NCBI RefSeq assembly: GCF_010729895.1
Contig: NZ_AP022612.1
Location: forward strand, 5,704,001-5,768,000
Source of the DNA: Mycolicibacterium confluentis
Lineage (GTDB): Bacteria > Actinomycetota > Actinomycetes > Mycobacteriales > Mycobacteriaceae
Reading direction: 5' to 3'
DNA length: 64,000 nucleotides
A program made the translations under genes and the position numbers. Below the pieces are notes generated by a model that ran no database searches, was not told the origin of the DNA, and saw only the letters and a list, made by a program, of their open reading frames with translations. Of this stretch, positions 1 through 8,114 are shown in pieces (the first letter of the stretch is position 1; the number at the start of each line of letters is the position of its first letter).

Positions 1-794
1 CCCAGCGATGCTGCGATCTGCGCCAGCGCCTGCTCGATCCCAATCTCGGAAAGTGTCACCGCGCCATCGCGTTTGGCCAAACGCTTGCCTTCTGCGTTGA
101 GCACGAGGGGTACGTGCGCATACTCGGGCACCGCGTGGCCCAGCAGAGTGGCGAGGTACGCCTGCCGCGGTGACGACGGCAGCAGATCGTCACCGCGGAC
201 CACCTGATCCACGCCCTGGGCCGCGTCATCCACGACGACGGCGAGGTTGTAGGCCGGGACGCCGTCACCGCGGCGCAGCACCAGATCATCGACGACGCCG
301 GTGTAGGTGCCGTGTTGCACGTCGGACACCGTGAACTCGTCGACATCGGAGCGCAACCGCAGGGCCGGTGGCCGTCCGCCAGCGCGGCGTTCGGCGCGTT
401 CGGCGTCGGTGAGGTCGCGGCAGGTGCCCGGGTACGCACCCTCCGGCGCGTGCGGGGCGCGCGGCGCCGACAGGATGTCCTTTCTGCTGCAGAAACATTC
501 GTAGACCAGGCCGCGCTCGGTCAGCGAGTCGATCACGCTGTCGTACCGCGCGGTGTGCGCCGTCTGGTACTCGGGTGCTTCGTCCGCGGTGACGCCGATG
601 GCCGCCAGATCGTGCAACTGCCGCGCGGCGACGTCGTCGAACGTCCGGTCGTCGAGATCCTCGACCCTGATCAGGAAGCGGCGTCCGGTGGAACGGGCGA
701 AGAGCCACGCCAGCACCGCGGTGCGCAGGTTGCCGATGTGCAGGTCGGCCGACGGGCTGGGGGCGAACCGGCCCGCGCCGGGCGGGCGGGTCAT
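1..794 (-). CDS. gluQ: Glutamyl-Q tRNA(Asp) synthetase (3' end outside window)
   Basis: Attaches glutamate to the queuosine base of tRNA(Asp) in the cytosol; a truncated relative of GluRS. About 264 codons are visible from ATG 794 and the reading frame runs off the left edge, so the last ~30 residues are missing. Class I synthetase signatures are clear: SADLHIGN (HIGH motif) at residues ~15-22, a zinc site built from YECFCSRKD plus AYPGTCRD, and RLAKRDGA as the KMSKS equivalent. The zinc-site spacing and short length separate it from true GluRS. It is the last gene of a leftward run GntR-ligC2-MBL-gluQ, but a -10-like hexamer sits 7 nt before the ATG, so it may also have its own leaderless transcript. 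Confidence 0.9.
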   Translation of the reverse strand, partial: MTRPPGAGRFAPSPSADLHIGNLRTAVLAWLFARSTGRRFLIRVEDLDDRTFDDVAARQLHDLAAIGVTADEAPEYQTAHTARYDSVIDSLTERGLVYECFCSRKDILSAPRAPHAPEGAYPGTCRDLTDAERAERRAGGRPPALRLRSDVDEFTVSDVQHGTYTGVVDDLVLRRGDGVPAYNLAVVVDDAAQGVDQVVRGDDLLPSSPRQAYLATLLGHAVPEYAHVPLVLNAEGKRLAKRDGAVTLSEIGIEQALAQIAASL

Positions 795-801
795 GTCCCG
801 C

Positions 802-807
802 AATCTA
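802..807 (-). promoter_or_regulatory. -10 hexamer for leaderless gluQ transcript
   Basis: TAGATT lies 7 nt upstream of the gluQ ATG and contains the stop codon of the preceding MBL gene. A TANNNT box at this distance is the usual arrangement for mycobacterial leaderless mRNAs. No Shine-Dalgarno sequence is seen before the ATG. Confidence 0.45.
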
Positions 808-1440
808 GCCGATGCCGGCCAGCGCCTCCTGTACGCAGGCAGCCCACGCGTCCGCCTCGACCTCGTGCACGCCGGAGTCACCGGTGAAGGCGCTGGAGAC
901 CACGACGTCAGGGGTCACGGTCGCGAGCAGGCGCAGGCTCTCGGACAGGGGCCCCGCCTCACTGATGGGCGGGATGAACCCGGCGAACCAGTGCCCGTCG
1001 GCGCCGTGGATGAGGGTGTCTCCGGTGAACAGGTACCGCGTGCCGTCGACGGCGGTCACCAGGTAGCACGTGCTGGCCGGCGAATGGCCCGGTGTGGGGA
1101 TGACCTCGATGCCCAGGTCGTCGACGTGCCGAGTGCGCAGAGGCACATCGACGGGCGCGTGCGCTTCGATGTCGGTGCGTTCCCCCGAGGGTGCGTGCAG
1201 GCGGGTGCCGAACCGCGCCGAGATCTCCTTGAGCATCGGACCGGCCTCGTCACGGTGGGACAGGTACTGATCTGTCACCCCGCCGAGGTGATCGATCTCG
1301 TCGAAGTCGGCGTCGGTGGCAGTCGAATAGAACAGCACGTTGCCTCCCGTCCTGCCGGTCCAGACGTAGCCGTGGGTGGTCAGGCCGGGAAACGGGCTGT
1401 CGGTACGGGTTTCCCAGAGGTCGCTGCGGATCTGTTTCAT
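805..1440 (-). CDS. MBL-fold metallo-hydrolase-like protein
   Basis: Metallo-beta-lactamase-fold protein of 211 aa. The N-terminal metal motif is not the usual HxHxDH; in its place is YLSHRDEAG (His ~62), followed by [11 protein letters not shown] and YLFTGDTLI, which match the later His and Asp positions of the fold. Substrate unknown. Start chosen at ATG 1440 because AAGG stands 7 nt upstream; an upstream extension to 1476 is possible. It lies between ligC2 (48 nt upstream) and gluQ and reads in the same direction. The altered first motif suggests a family variant with a different metal set; whether it is a hydrolase is inferred only from the fold. Confidence 0.8.
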   Translation of the reverse strand: MKQIRSDLWETRTDSPFPGLTTHGYVWTGRTGGNVLFYSTATDADFDEIDHLGGVTDQYLSHRDEAGPMLKEISARFGTRLHAPSGERTDIEAHAPVDVPLRTRHVDDLGIEVIPTPGHSPASTCYLVTAVDGTRYLFTGDTLIHGADGHWFAGFIPPISEAGPLSESLRLLATVTPDVVVSSAFTGDSGVHEVEADAWAACVQEALAGIG

Positions 1441-1488
1441 GCTTGAGCCTTCATGCATCCCAGGGTGGAACATCAACCATTGTTGAGG

Positions 1489-2565
1489 TCAAGGGGAGGT
1501 GCACAGACCGGGCACGATGTCGCCGAGGTCGAACGTCGCGGGCTGCTCCAACTGCGCGAAGGTGCACGACGCCGGATCGCGATCGGGTCGCCACCGGTTG
1601 AACTGCGCGGTGTGCCGGAACCGTCGGCCTTCCATGTGGTCGTAGCGCACCTCGACCACGCGCTCGGGGCGCAGAGGCACGAACGACAGATCCTTGCCCG
1701 CGTTCCACCGCGACCCACCCTCGTAGCGCCTGGTGGTGTCGCGGTCGGCCATGTGCGCCGCCCAGTTCCACGGGTGGCCTTCGAAAGTCATGACCAAGGG
1801 CTGCAATTCGGTGAACAGGGCATGCCTGGTCGCCATTGGGAACGCCCCGATCACGCCGACCGACGCCAACGAACCGTCCTCGTCGTAGAGGCCCAACAGC
1901 AGCGAGCCCACGGCGTCGGCGCCAGACTTGTGCAGGCGATATCCGGCCACCACACAGTCGGCGGTGCGCCGGTGCTTGACCTTGAACATCACCCGCTTGT
2001 CGGGTTGGTAGGTCAGCTCCAGTGGCTTGGCGATCACGCCGTCCAGGCCGGCGCCCTCGAACTCGTCGAACCAGCGTCGTGCCAGCGCGAGATCCGTGGT
2101 TGCGGGCGTGACATGGAAGGTCGGGCCAGCAGTACTGAGCGCCCTCTCAAGGGCGGCGCGACGCTCGGAGAACGGCAGGCCCGTCAGATCCTGGTCCCCC
2201 AGGGCCAGCAGGTCGAACGCGATGAACTGGGCCGGTGTCTGTGCGGCCAGCATCCGGACGCGGCTGGCCGCCGGGTGCAGGCGGAGCTGCAGCGCCTCGA
2301 AGTCCAGTCGAGCGGCGGTCGCGATGACGATCTCACCGTCGACCACGCATCGTGGCGGGAGTTCGGCCACGGCGGCCGCGACGACCTCGGGGAAATAGCG
2401 CGTCATCGGCCGTTCATTGCGGCTGCCGAGTTCGACCTCATCGCCGTCGCGGAACAGTATCGTCCGGAACCCGTCCCATTTCGGCTCGTAGGACGCACCG
2501 GGCGGGATGGCGTCGACGGACTTGGCCAGCATCGGCGACACCGGGGGCGGGACGGGAAGGTCCAT
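1489..2565 (-). CDS. ligC2: ATP-dependent DNA ligase, LigC type (second copy)
   Basis: Seals nicks using ATP; LigC enzymes are accessory ligases in mycobacterial repair. The 358-aa protein has the nucleotidyltransferase motif I EPKWDGFR (adenylated Lys ~29), a DGEIVI motif, GLDGVIAKPL (motif IV) and FKVKHRRTADCVV (motif V), followed by an OB-fold with ERVVEVRYDHMEG. It is clearly paralogous to the ligase at 18.0-19.0 kb: both begin DLPV.PPV.PMLAK and share the C-terminal WRPDRDP.SCTFAQL. Symbol ligC2 is given because the other copy is the one joined to Prim-PolC. It starts 18 nt after the GntR stop, so the two may be cotranscribed. Confidence 0.9.
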   Translation of the reverse strand: MDLPVPPPVSPMLAKSVDAIPPGASYEPKWDGFRTILFRDGDEVELGSRNERPMTRYFPEVVAAAVAELPPRCVVDGEIVIATAARLDFEALQLRLHPAASRVRMLAAQTPAQFIAFDLLALGDQDLTGLPFSERRAALERALSTAGPTFHVTPATTDLALARRWFDEFEGAGLDGVIAKPLELTYQPDKRVMFKVKHRRTADCVVAGYRLHKSGADAVGSLLLGLYDEDGSLASVGVIGAFPMATRHALFTELQPLVMTFEGHPWNWAAHMADRDTTRRYEGGSRWNAGKDLSFVPLRPERVVEVRYDHMEGRRFRHTAQFNRWRPDRDPASCTFAQLEQPATFDLGDIVPGLCTSP

Positions 2566-2583
2566 CGCCCCATTGTGGAGGGC

Positions 2584-3390
2584 TCAGTCCGTGATGTCGC
2601 GGACCTTCTCGTTCGCCAGTCCGCGGGGCGACAGTTCACGGGTGCGCTCCATGTGTCGGCGCCAATGGGCCTCGGCCTTCTCGCCCTCACCGGCGCGCAG
2701 CAGACCGATCAGCCGCCGGTAGGACCGCGTGAGCATCTGGTACTCCGCTTCCGACACCGTGCGTCTGCGCTTGATCGCCGCCGCGGTGTGGCGTTCCGCC
2801 AACTCATGCAGCATGCCCGCGACGATGCCCAGCGCAGCATTGCCGGACAACTCGACCAGGCGACGGTGGAATCTCGCCGACACCTCGGCGAGGTGTCCGG
2901 TTTTCCACGCCGTGGGAATCTCCTCCACGAGGATGGCTTCCAACTCGTCATAGGCCGACGTGTTGCCGCTCTCGGCCAGGAGTCGGGCCGACAGCGGTTC
3001 GATGGCCGTGCGCGCGACCATCACGTCCGCAACGGTCGCACCGGACAACTCCAGAAGCAGCGCGGCTGGGCGGGCGACGATCTCCGGGCCCGGCACCCGC
3101 ACGCGCGGGCCTGTCCGGGAACCACGACGCACCTCCACGAGGCGTTCGGATTCGAGCACCCGGATGGCCTCTCGCAGCGAGGGGCGGCTCACCCCGAACT
3201 GGGTCATCAACTCGGGTTCGTTGGGCAGGAAGTCGCCGTCCTTGAGTTCGCCGGTGACGATCTGCCTGCGCAACGACTGCGCGACGATCTCGGCCGTCTT
3301 GGGCGTACGAACGGGCGCAACGTTCGGAGATCGGTCGATGGGTGTGTTGGTGTGTGGACCGCGGGCCACTGGGTCGACCTCCGAGTTCAT
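2584..3390 (-). CDS. GntR/FadR-family transcriptional regulator
   Basis: DNA-binding repressor of 268 aa. The winged helix is at residues ~30-100 (IVAQSLRRQIVTGELKDGDF, then FGVSRPSLREAIRVLESE), followed by a helical FCD-type effector domain with metal-ligand-like residues (AEVSARFHRRLVEL, LHELAERH). The FadR branch includes the Mce1R and Mce2R repressors of mycobacterial mce operons, and an mce operon lies 4 kb away, so control of lipid import is a reasonable guess but not shown. The ATG at 3390 has no strong ribosome site. It reads leftward into ligC2. Confidence 0.88.
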   Translation of the reverse strand: MNSEVDPVARGPHTNTPIDRSPNVAPVRTPKTAEIVAQSLRRQIVTGELKDGDFLPNEPELMTQFGVSRPSLREAIRVLESERLVEVRRGSRTGPRVRVPGPEIVARPAALLLELSGATVADVMVARTAIEPLSARLLAESGNTSAYDELEAILVEEIPTAWKTGHLAEVSARFHRRLVELSGNAALGIVAGMLHELAERHTAAAIKRRRTVSEAEYQMLTRSYRRLIGLLRAGEGEKAEAHWRRHMERTRELSPRGLANEKVRDITD

Positions 3391-3481
3391 CTCTGCGGCG
3401 GCGGCATCTCGGGTTCGGCAGGCTCACCGGGCAAAGCAGGTTTCGAGTCTAACAACGTGTGGGGTGCGCCGAGTCGTGGAG

Positions 3482-3853
3482 TCAGCGACCGGCACGCACG
3501 GACAGGACCGCTCCGGCTGCTGCGAAGACGGCGGCGAGCGCCGCGCCGGGGAGCACCTGGCGGGCGGGGACCGACCGCAGGTTGAGCAGGGATGCGCCCG
3601 CGTCACCGACGTCGGCGAGGGTGCCGGCGCGGGCCCATGCGGTGTCCTCGGGCGGGGCTGCCAACAGACCCGCACCGAGGGCGACGTCCCGTGCCCCGAT
3701 GCTGCGGAACAACAGCGCCACCCCGGGGTTCGCGCCGTCGGGACCCAGCCAGGTCCGTGCGGCAAATCGTGGATTCAGCAACAGCACGACGCCGAGGAGG
3801 ATGCGGCTTCCGCCGACGATCCAGCGAAGCCATGGATGATGGCGGGAGTCCAT
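3482..3853 (-). CDS. Small DUF4267-like membrane protein
   Basis: Hypothetical membrane protein of 123 aa. It has a hydrophobic segment at residues ~8-25 (IVGGSRILLGVVLLL) and another near the C-terminus (VLPGAALAAVFAAAGAVL), with a conserved-looking middle SIGARDVALGAGLL that resembles DUF4267-type proteins. The start is ATG 3853, chosen because longer frames would run into the P450 gene that ends 11 bases upstream at 3865. The tight spacing suggests cotranscription with the P450. Function unknown. Confidence 0.65.
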   Translation of the reverse strand: MDSRHHPWLRWIVGGSRILLGVVLLLNPRFAARTWLGPDGANPGVALLFRSIGARDVALGAGLLAAPPEDTAWARAGTLADVGDAGASLLNLRSVPARQVLPGAALAAVFAAAGAVLSVRAGR

Positions 3854-3864
3854 TCGCGGGTCCG

Positions 3865-5061
3865 CTACCACGCCAACGGAAGTCGTTCGATGCCGTACAC
3901 GCCTCCGGAGTGTTCGACCACCTCGGACAGATCCGGAATGTGGTACTCGGGGATCAGCCGATGCCACTCCTGCAGCACGACGGTCATCTCCTGACGGGCC
4001 AGATGGGAGCCGAGGCAGCGGTGGGGGCCGGCGCCGAAACTGATGTGGCGCGGCGCACCGTTCGTGAAATCGACTGTCCCGCCGCGGGAGTGCTCATTCG
4101 GGTCGCGGTTGGCCATCCCCAACGGGAAGGCGACTATGTCGCCCTTCTGCACTGGGCAGCCGTGGAACTCGATGGCGGATGTGGCGATGCGCGCCGTCTG
4201 CACAATCGGATAGGCGCGCATCAACTCCTCGACCGCGCGAGCGGTCAGGTCGGGATTGTCGACCAACTGTCGCCGGTGCTCGGGGTGGGTGGCCAGATGG
4301 AGGAACGAATAGCAGAGTTGGGCTGCGACGGTGTCCAGGCCGGCCATGAACAGCAGCAGCATGCAGGACAACAGGTCCTCGTCGGTGGGGGCCTCCCCGT
4401 CGATGCGCCAGTCCAGTGCATGGCTGACGATGTCGTCGCCGCGCTGGGCCGGATCCGCGCGCTTGGCGGCGATGAGCTCACCGAAGTAGCCCATGACCTC
4501 CATCATCGCGTTGAGGGCGCCAGAGCGGTCGGGATCCTTCTCCTCGGTGACGTGCAGGATCTTGTCCTCCCACACCATGAAATCGTCGAGTTTGTCGATG
4601 GGCAGTCCCATGATCTGGAGGAAGATCGTGGTCGGGAAGACGGCCGCGAACTCGGCGTAGAAGTCGCAGGAACCGGTGGATCGGATCCGCTCGATCAGTT
4701 CGATCGCGAAGGCGCGATGAGCACCCTCAAGCTCCTTGACTCGCTTGGGTGAGAAGTAGAGGCCCAGCAGGTGCCGCCACTTTCCGTGCTCCGGCGGATC
4801 CAACATGATCGGGATCCACTTGTACGGCGGATTCGACTCGGTCGGAACCATGACGGAGTTCGAGAAGAGCTCTGGGTGCTGCAGGCCCTCCCGGATCACG
4901 TCGTGATCGGTGAAGACCCAGTACCCCTGCGCCTCCTCGGTGCGGAAGAACGGCCGGTGCTGGCGCTGAAATTCGTCGAGCCGGTCGAAGTTGCTGCCTG
5001 CGGGGTCGGGTCCGCGGCTGAACTCATACGCAGCGATAGGACAGTTCGTCGAGGGTGTCAT
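3865..5061 (-). CDS. Cytochrome P450
   Basis: Heme-thiolate monooxygenase, 398 aa, cytosolic. The heme-binding loop FGAGPHRCLG carries the axial Cys at ~349; the I-helix proton-relay motif is MAGLDTVAA and the ExxR motif is EELMRA. ATG 5061 is preferred over a TTG nine codons upstream since GGAAGGAAG lies ~10 nt before it. It is followed by a small membrane protein gene and preceded by a one-TM protein and an AveC-like membrane protein in the same direction, which suggests oxidation of a lipophilic compound such as a sterol or terpenoid. Substrate is not determined by sequence. Confidence 0.92.
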   Translation of the reverse strand: MTPSTNCPIAAYEFSRGPDPAGSNFDRLDEFQRQHRPFFRTEEAQGYWVFTDHDVIREGLQHPELFSNSVMVPTESNPPYKWIPIMLDPPEHGKWRHLLGLYFSPKRVKELEGAHRAFAIELIERIRSTGSCDFYAEFAAVFPTTIFLQIMGLPIDKLDDFMVWEDKILHVTEEKDPDRSGALNAMMEVMGYFGELIAAKRADPAQRGDDIVSHALDWRIDGEAPTDEDLLSCMLLLFMAGLDTVAAQLCYSFLHLATHPEHRRQLVDNPDLTARAVEELMRAYPIVQTARIATSAIEFHGCPVQKGDIVAFPLGMANRDPNEHSRGGTVDFTNGAPRHISFGAGPHRCLGSHLARQEMTVVLQEWHRLIPEYHIPDLSEVVEHSGGVYGIERLPLAW

Positions 5062-5143
5062 CGGTGGCCTGCTTCCTTCCGAGCCCAACGCAGATCGTCA
5101 ACCAGGTTAGCTATGTGGATGAGGTCGTACAGCGACATTGGCT

Positions 5144-5320
5144 TCAGAGATGGACGACGATCCCGCGCGTATTGAGGACGATCGCGGCCAGCACCACCAT
5201 GTAGGCGACACTCCCGGCAAGCAGCTTCGCGGTTTCACGCCACAACTCGGAATCGGTCTTCGGTGGGAGGAAGAACTCCGCGGGCAGCTCCTTCGCCGAT
5301 CGACGTGCTGAGTTCTGCAT
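5144..5320 (-). CDS. 58-aa single-pass membrane protein
   Basis: Short gene starting at ATG 5320 with a clear ribosome site (GAAAGGA, spacing ~9). The protein has a charged N-terminus including PPKTDSELWRETAKLL and one C-terminal membrane span (LAGSVAYMVVLAAIVL). It begins 17 nt after the AveC-like gene and sits ahead of the P450, so all three look like one transcript. No family recognised; a partner of the AveC-like protein or P450 is possible. Confidence 0.6.
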   Translation of the reverse strand: MQNSARRSAKELPAEFFLPPKTDSELWRETAKLLAGSVAYMVVLAAIVLNTRGIVVHL

Positions 5321-5337
5321 CGCCTGCGTCCTTTCGA

Positions 5338-6273
5338 CTAGGGAATGTAGGGACTGTCGAAACCGGTGAGGATCCGCATCAGCAGCAGCGGGACGCCCAG
5401 CAACAGAACGGCGCTGACCTGGAATCCGACGAACCACGCGCCGAGGCGCAGCAGCTCGAACCGCCACCGCGGAATGGTGACCGCATAGTTGAGGTGGTCG
5501 TCGAACTCCTGCTGCTTGGATCGCACGCGTGTCGCGGTCGCGACGCCGCTCGCTTCACTCGGGCTGGTCGCGCCGGCGGTGTCGGGACCCCCTGATCCCA
5601 GGGATTCCTTGGGCGTGGTGAATCGTTGCAGGCCGCAGAATCTTTCGAGGTGGTTGAGACCGCGTATCGGCGGCTTGCCGGCCCAGTAGGCGATCAGGTT
5701 CGGCCACACGCACATCAGACCGATGGTCCACAGCAGGGTGATGCGGCCGCCGTCCGGCCACTCCAGCACCGGCCCGATACCGGGGTCGTAGGTCCACCAG
5801 CCCATCGCCGTCGCGGCCCCCTCGACCACGAAGTCCCAGACGTAGTTCACCGGAATCGCCAGTACCAAAAGCGATTTCAGCATGCTCCAGCCGGTCTTGG
5901 AGGCCACCCACTGGCTGAGCCACAGGATCAGGATGGCGTGGACGCCCCAGTAGACCGCGTACGCGAACGGCATGAACAGGGGGTCGTTCGGTGTCTTGAC
6001 GGGCAGCCATTCCAGCAGGTGGTGCTGGGCGAAGGCCGGGCTGTAGATCAGGTGCTGAGCCCAATCGCCGACGGTCTCCATCCAATAGATCGCGAGGCTG
6101 TTGAACAGGAACAGGAAGCCCCAGGTGAACCGACGTCGTCGGATGACGTCGAGGATCGCCAGCAGCATCAGCGTGCCGCCGACGATCGGAACCGCGACAT
6201 TGAAGACCCAGGTGCCGCCGGGATCCGTCAGGGCCGGTGGGGTCAGTTCCGCGCTCGCGAGCAGTACGTCCAT
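5338..6273 (-). CDS. AveC-like (spirocyclase-family) membrane protein
   Basis: Integral membrane protein of 311 aa with about six hydrophobic segments. The pattern WMETVGDWAQHLIYSPAF in the first half and GWWTYDPGIGP in the second are typical of the large mycobacterial set annotated as spirocyclase, AveC family. AveC itself closes the spiroketal of avermectin; that activity should not be assumed here. ATG 6273 chosen over an in-frame TTG at 6315. Neighbours are a P450 downstream and a divergent MarR regulator upstream, with a palindrome between them. Confidence 0.65.
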   Translation of the reverse strand: MDVLLASAELTPPALTDPGGTWVFNVAVPIVGGTLMLLAILDVIRRRRFTWGFLFLFNSLAIYWMETVGDWAQHLIYSPAFAQHHLLEWLPVKTPNDPLFMPFAYAVYWGVHAILILWLSQWVASKTGWSMLKSLLVLAIPVNYVWDFVVEGAATAMGWWTYDPGIGPVLEWPDGGRITLLWTIGLMCVWPNLIAYWAGKPPIRGLNHLERFCGLQRFTTPKESLGSGGPDTAGATSPSEASGVATATRVRSKQQEFDDHLNYAVTIPRWRFELLRLGAWFVGFQVSAVLLLGVPLLLMRILTGFDSPYIP

Positions 6274-6296
6274 GCTGGCGTCCGATCGTTCGTATA

Positions 6297-6312
6297 GTGA
6301 AGACAGCTTCAC
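6297..6312. promoter_or_regulatory. Candidate MarR operator
   Basis: GTGAAG-ACAG-CTTCAC inverted repeat, 24 nt before the AveC-like start and ~137 nt before the divergent MarR gene. Position and symmetry fit a regulator site; binding is inferred. Confidence 0.35.
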
Positions 6313-6448
6313 CAATATGGGGTGTCATGTCAACCACTCGCCGACATCGGGGTTGGCGCGGGGTGGGGTTGGCGGGGCGCGGAGAGAGGGTCCCCTGAAA
6401 TGGGGCAGTAAACGGCCGGAGGCCACGAGATGAGCAGTCCCGCAACGG

Positions 6449-6961
6449 ATGACGCCGCTGATGAGTGAACGTCCGAGGTTCCGCGGCCTGCCCGAGGATG
6501 CCGATGTCTCCCACTTCTACCGCAACTCTCTGCAGAGGAACGCCATCGAGTTGGGCGAATGGATGGCGCGGACCAGTAATGAGCGCGCGCGTGAGCGGGG
6601 GCACGCCGGACTGCGTCCCGCGCACGCTCGGTTGATGGTCCACCTGGACTGGAGCGGAAGCCGCATCACGGATATCGCGAAGGCTCAGGACGTGTCGAAG
6701 AACGCGGTCGGCCAACTCGTCACCGACCTCGAAAGCCTCGGCTACCTCGAGCGCGTGCCCGACCCCGACGATGCCCGGGCGAAGATCGTCCGGTACACGG
6801 CCGCCGGCAGGGCGCTGATCGCGGACGCCCGCGACATCGGCGCGGAACTCGACGCGGAGATCGAGGGCGTGATCGGTCCCGAGCGGATGGCGCAGCTGAA
6901 GGACATCCTCTCCGAACTGGGCTCGGGACTCCTCGGACTCGACTTCCCGCCTTCGCGGTAG
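6449..6961 (+). CDS. MarR-family transcriptional regulator
   Basis: Winged-helix regulator of 170 aa. Recognition helix region: RITDIAKAQDVSKNAVGQLV, followed by the wing SLGYLERVPDPDDARAKIV, with dimerisation helices at both ends. Start may be ATG 6449 or ATG 6461 (MSERPRF). A 12-codon ORF from ATG 6430 overlaps the start. It is divergent from the AveC-P450 group, which is therefore its most likely target; it is also the last gene before the mce promoter region. Confidence 0.85.
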   Translation: MTPLMSERPRFRGLPEDADVSHFYRNSLQRNAIELGEWMARTSNERARERGHAGLRPAHARLMVHLDWSGSRITDIAKAQDVSKNAVGQLVTDLESLGYLERVPDPDDARAKIVRYTAAGRALIADARDIGAELDAEIEGVIGPERMAQLKDILSELGSGLLGLDFPPSR

Positions 6962-7301
6962 CCGTCACCCCACCCGGCGCGCACCCCAGTCGGGCGATGT
7001 CTCAGCCAGTATTCGCTGACCGTCTGGCCCGGGGTTCTCAGAAGCTCTGAGGGTGAAGGTGTGGCAAACGGGCGGCATGCCTTGTGGTTGCGCCCCTTAC
7101 GCCTGCTTTATGGTCATGTGAGCGAACGGATCTGGGCGGGAGGCAAAGTCCACCTAGCAAACTATGTCAATTTCGTCGGTTGACTAATTTCTGTCGATTT
7201 TGATTGCTGAGGCGTGGGGAGTGTTGTACGGTTGCCCGCGATTGTGCTTCCGGTCACAGTCGTTCGCATCGTCGAAATGCCGTGTCTTTCAGGAGGTGGC
7301 C
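6962..7301. other. Intergenic region upstream of the mce operon
   Basis: No gene seen. The first half is GC-rich; bases ~7155-7210 are distinctly AT-rich and include TTGACT at 7180-7185, the likely promoter area for the mce operon, though no convincing -10 box at proper spacing was found. It ends in a strong AGGAGG ribosome site at 7291-7296. Confidence 0.4.
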
Positions 7302-7349
7302 GTGTTCGAGATGGACCACGGGGCGCCAGCCCAGACCGGGTGCCGCTGA
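7302..7349 (+). CDS. 15-codon leader ORF in frame with yrbEA
   Basis: GTG 7302 follows an ideal AGGAGG with 5-nt spacing and encodes MFEMDHGAPAQTGCR, ending in TGA 7347-7349. The next base begins the GTG of yrbEA in the same frame. The strongest ribosome site of the operon therefore drives this short ORF, and yrbEA itself has none. Either it is a leader that couples translation into yrbEA, or the TGA interrupts a longer YrbEA N-terminus of about 270 aa. Confidence 0.5.
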   Translation: MFEMDHGAPAQTGCR

Positions 7350-8114
7350 GTGCGAACCGTGCGCGGACCCGCACCTGCGATCGCGCTGGGCGAGTTCTTC
7401 GGGATGTGCCTGGACACGATCGTCCAGATGTTTCGCCCACCGTTCGCGTGGCGCGAGTTTCTGCTCCAATGCTGGTTCGTCGCGCGTGTCTCGATGATGC
7501 CGACAGTGCTCCTGGCCATTCCGTTCACGGTGCTCACGACCTTCACGCTGAACATCCTGTTGGTGGAGATCGGAGCGGCTGACTTCTCCGGATCCGGTGC
7601 GGCGCTGGGCGCAGTGACCCAGATCGGCCCAGTCGTCACGGTTCTCGTGATCGCTGGCGCGGCCGCCACCGCGATGTGCGCCGACCTCGGTGCCCGCACC
7701 ATCCGCGAGGAGATCGATGCGCTGCGGGTGCTCGGCATCGATCCGATCCAGGCTCTCGTGGTACCGCGGGTGTTGGCGGCCACCCTGATCTCGCTGATGT
7801 TGGCCTCGACGGTGACGATGACGGGGATCGTGGGTGGGTTCTTCTTCTCCGTGTTCCTCCAGAACGTCACACCCGGCGCCTTCGCGGCGGGCCTGACGCT
7901 GCTGGTGGGGACGCCGGAGGTCATCGTCTGTCTGCTGAAGGCCGCGATCTTCGGCATGACCGCGGGTCTGATCGCCTGCTACAAGGGCATCACCGTCGGA
8001 GGTGGGCCGGCAGGGGTCGGCAACGCGGTCAACGAGACGGTCGTCTTCACGTTCCTGGCGCTGTTCGTGATCAATGTCATCGCCACGGCTGTCGCGGTGA
8101 AGGCGGGAGCATGA
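7350..8114 (+). CDS. yrbEA: YrbE-type permease of Mce transporter, subunit A
   Basis: MlaE-like inner membrane permease of an Mce lipid importer, 254 aa. The hallmark EFG-like loop region is present: GAVTQIGPVVTVLVIAGAAA, then LGARTIREEIDALRVLGIDP, with four or more membrane helices and the C-terminal YKGITVGGGPAGVGNAVNE. An in-frame TGA directly before it forces the start to GTG 7350 or later; this N-terminus is ~10 residues shorter than M. tuberculosis YrbE1A. The stop overlaps the next gene in ATGA. Confidence 0.92.
   Translation: MRTVRGPAPAIALGEFFGMCLDTIVQMFRPPFAWREFLLQCWFVARVSMMPTVLLAIPFTVLTTFTLNILLVEIGAADFSGSGAALGAVTQIGPVVTVLVIAGAAATAMCADLGARTIREEIDALRVLGIDPIQALVVPRVLAATLISLMLASTVTMTGIVGGFFFSVFLQNVTPGAFAAGLTLLVGTPEVIVCLLKAAIFGMTAGLIACYKGITVGGGPAGVGNAVNETVVFTFLALFVINVIATAVAVKAGA

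Noticed and set aside
1453..3585. Long open frame on the plus strand opposite ligC2 and the GntR gene
   Set aside because: It is antisense to two well-supported genes, contains no recognisable domain and is explained by high-GC third positions.
6430..6468. 12-codon ORF overlapping the MarR start as a regulatory leader
   Set aside because: No ribosome site and no coding bias; probably chance.
7155..7215. A defined sigma-type promoter for the mce operon
   Set aside because: TTGACT is present in an AT-rich stretch, but no -10 box at acceptable spacing could be matched, so no exact promoter is claimed.
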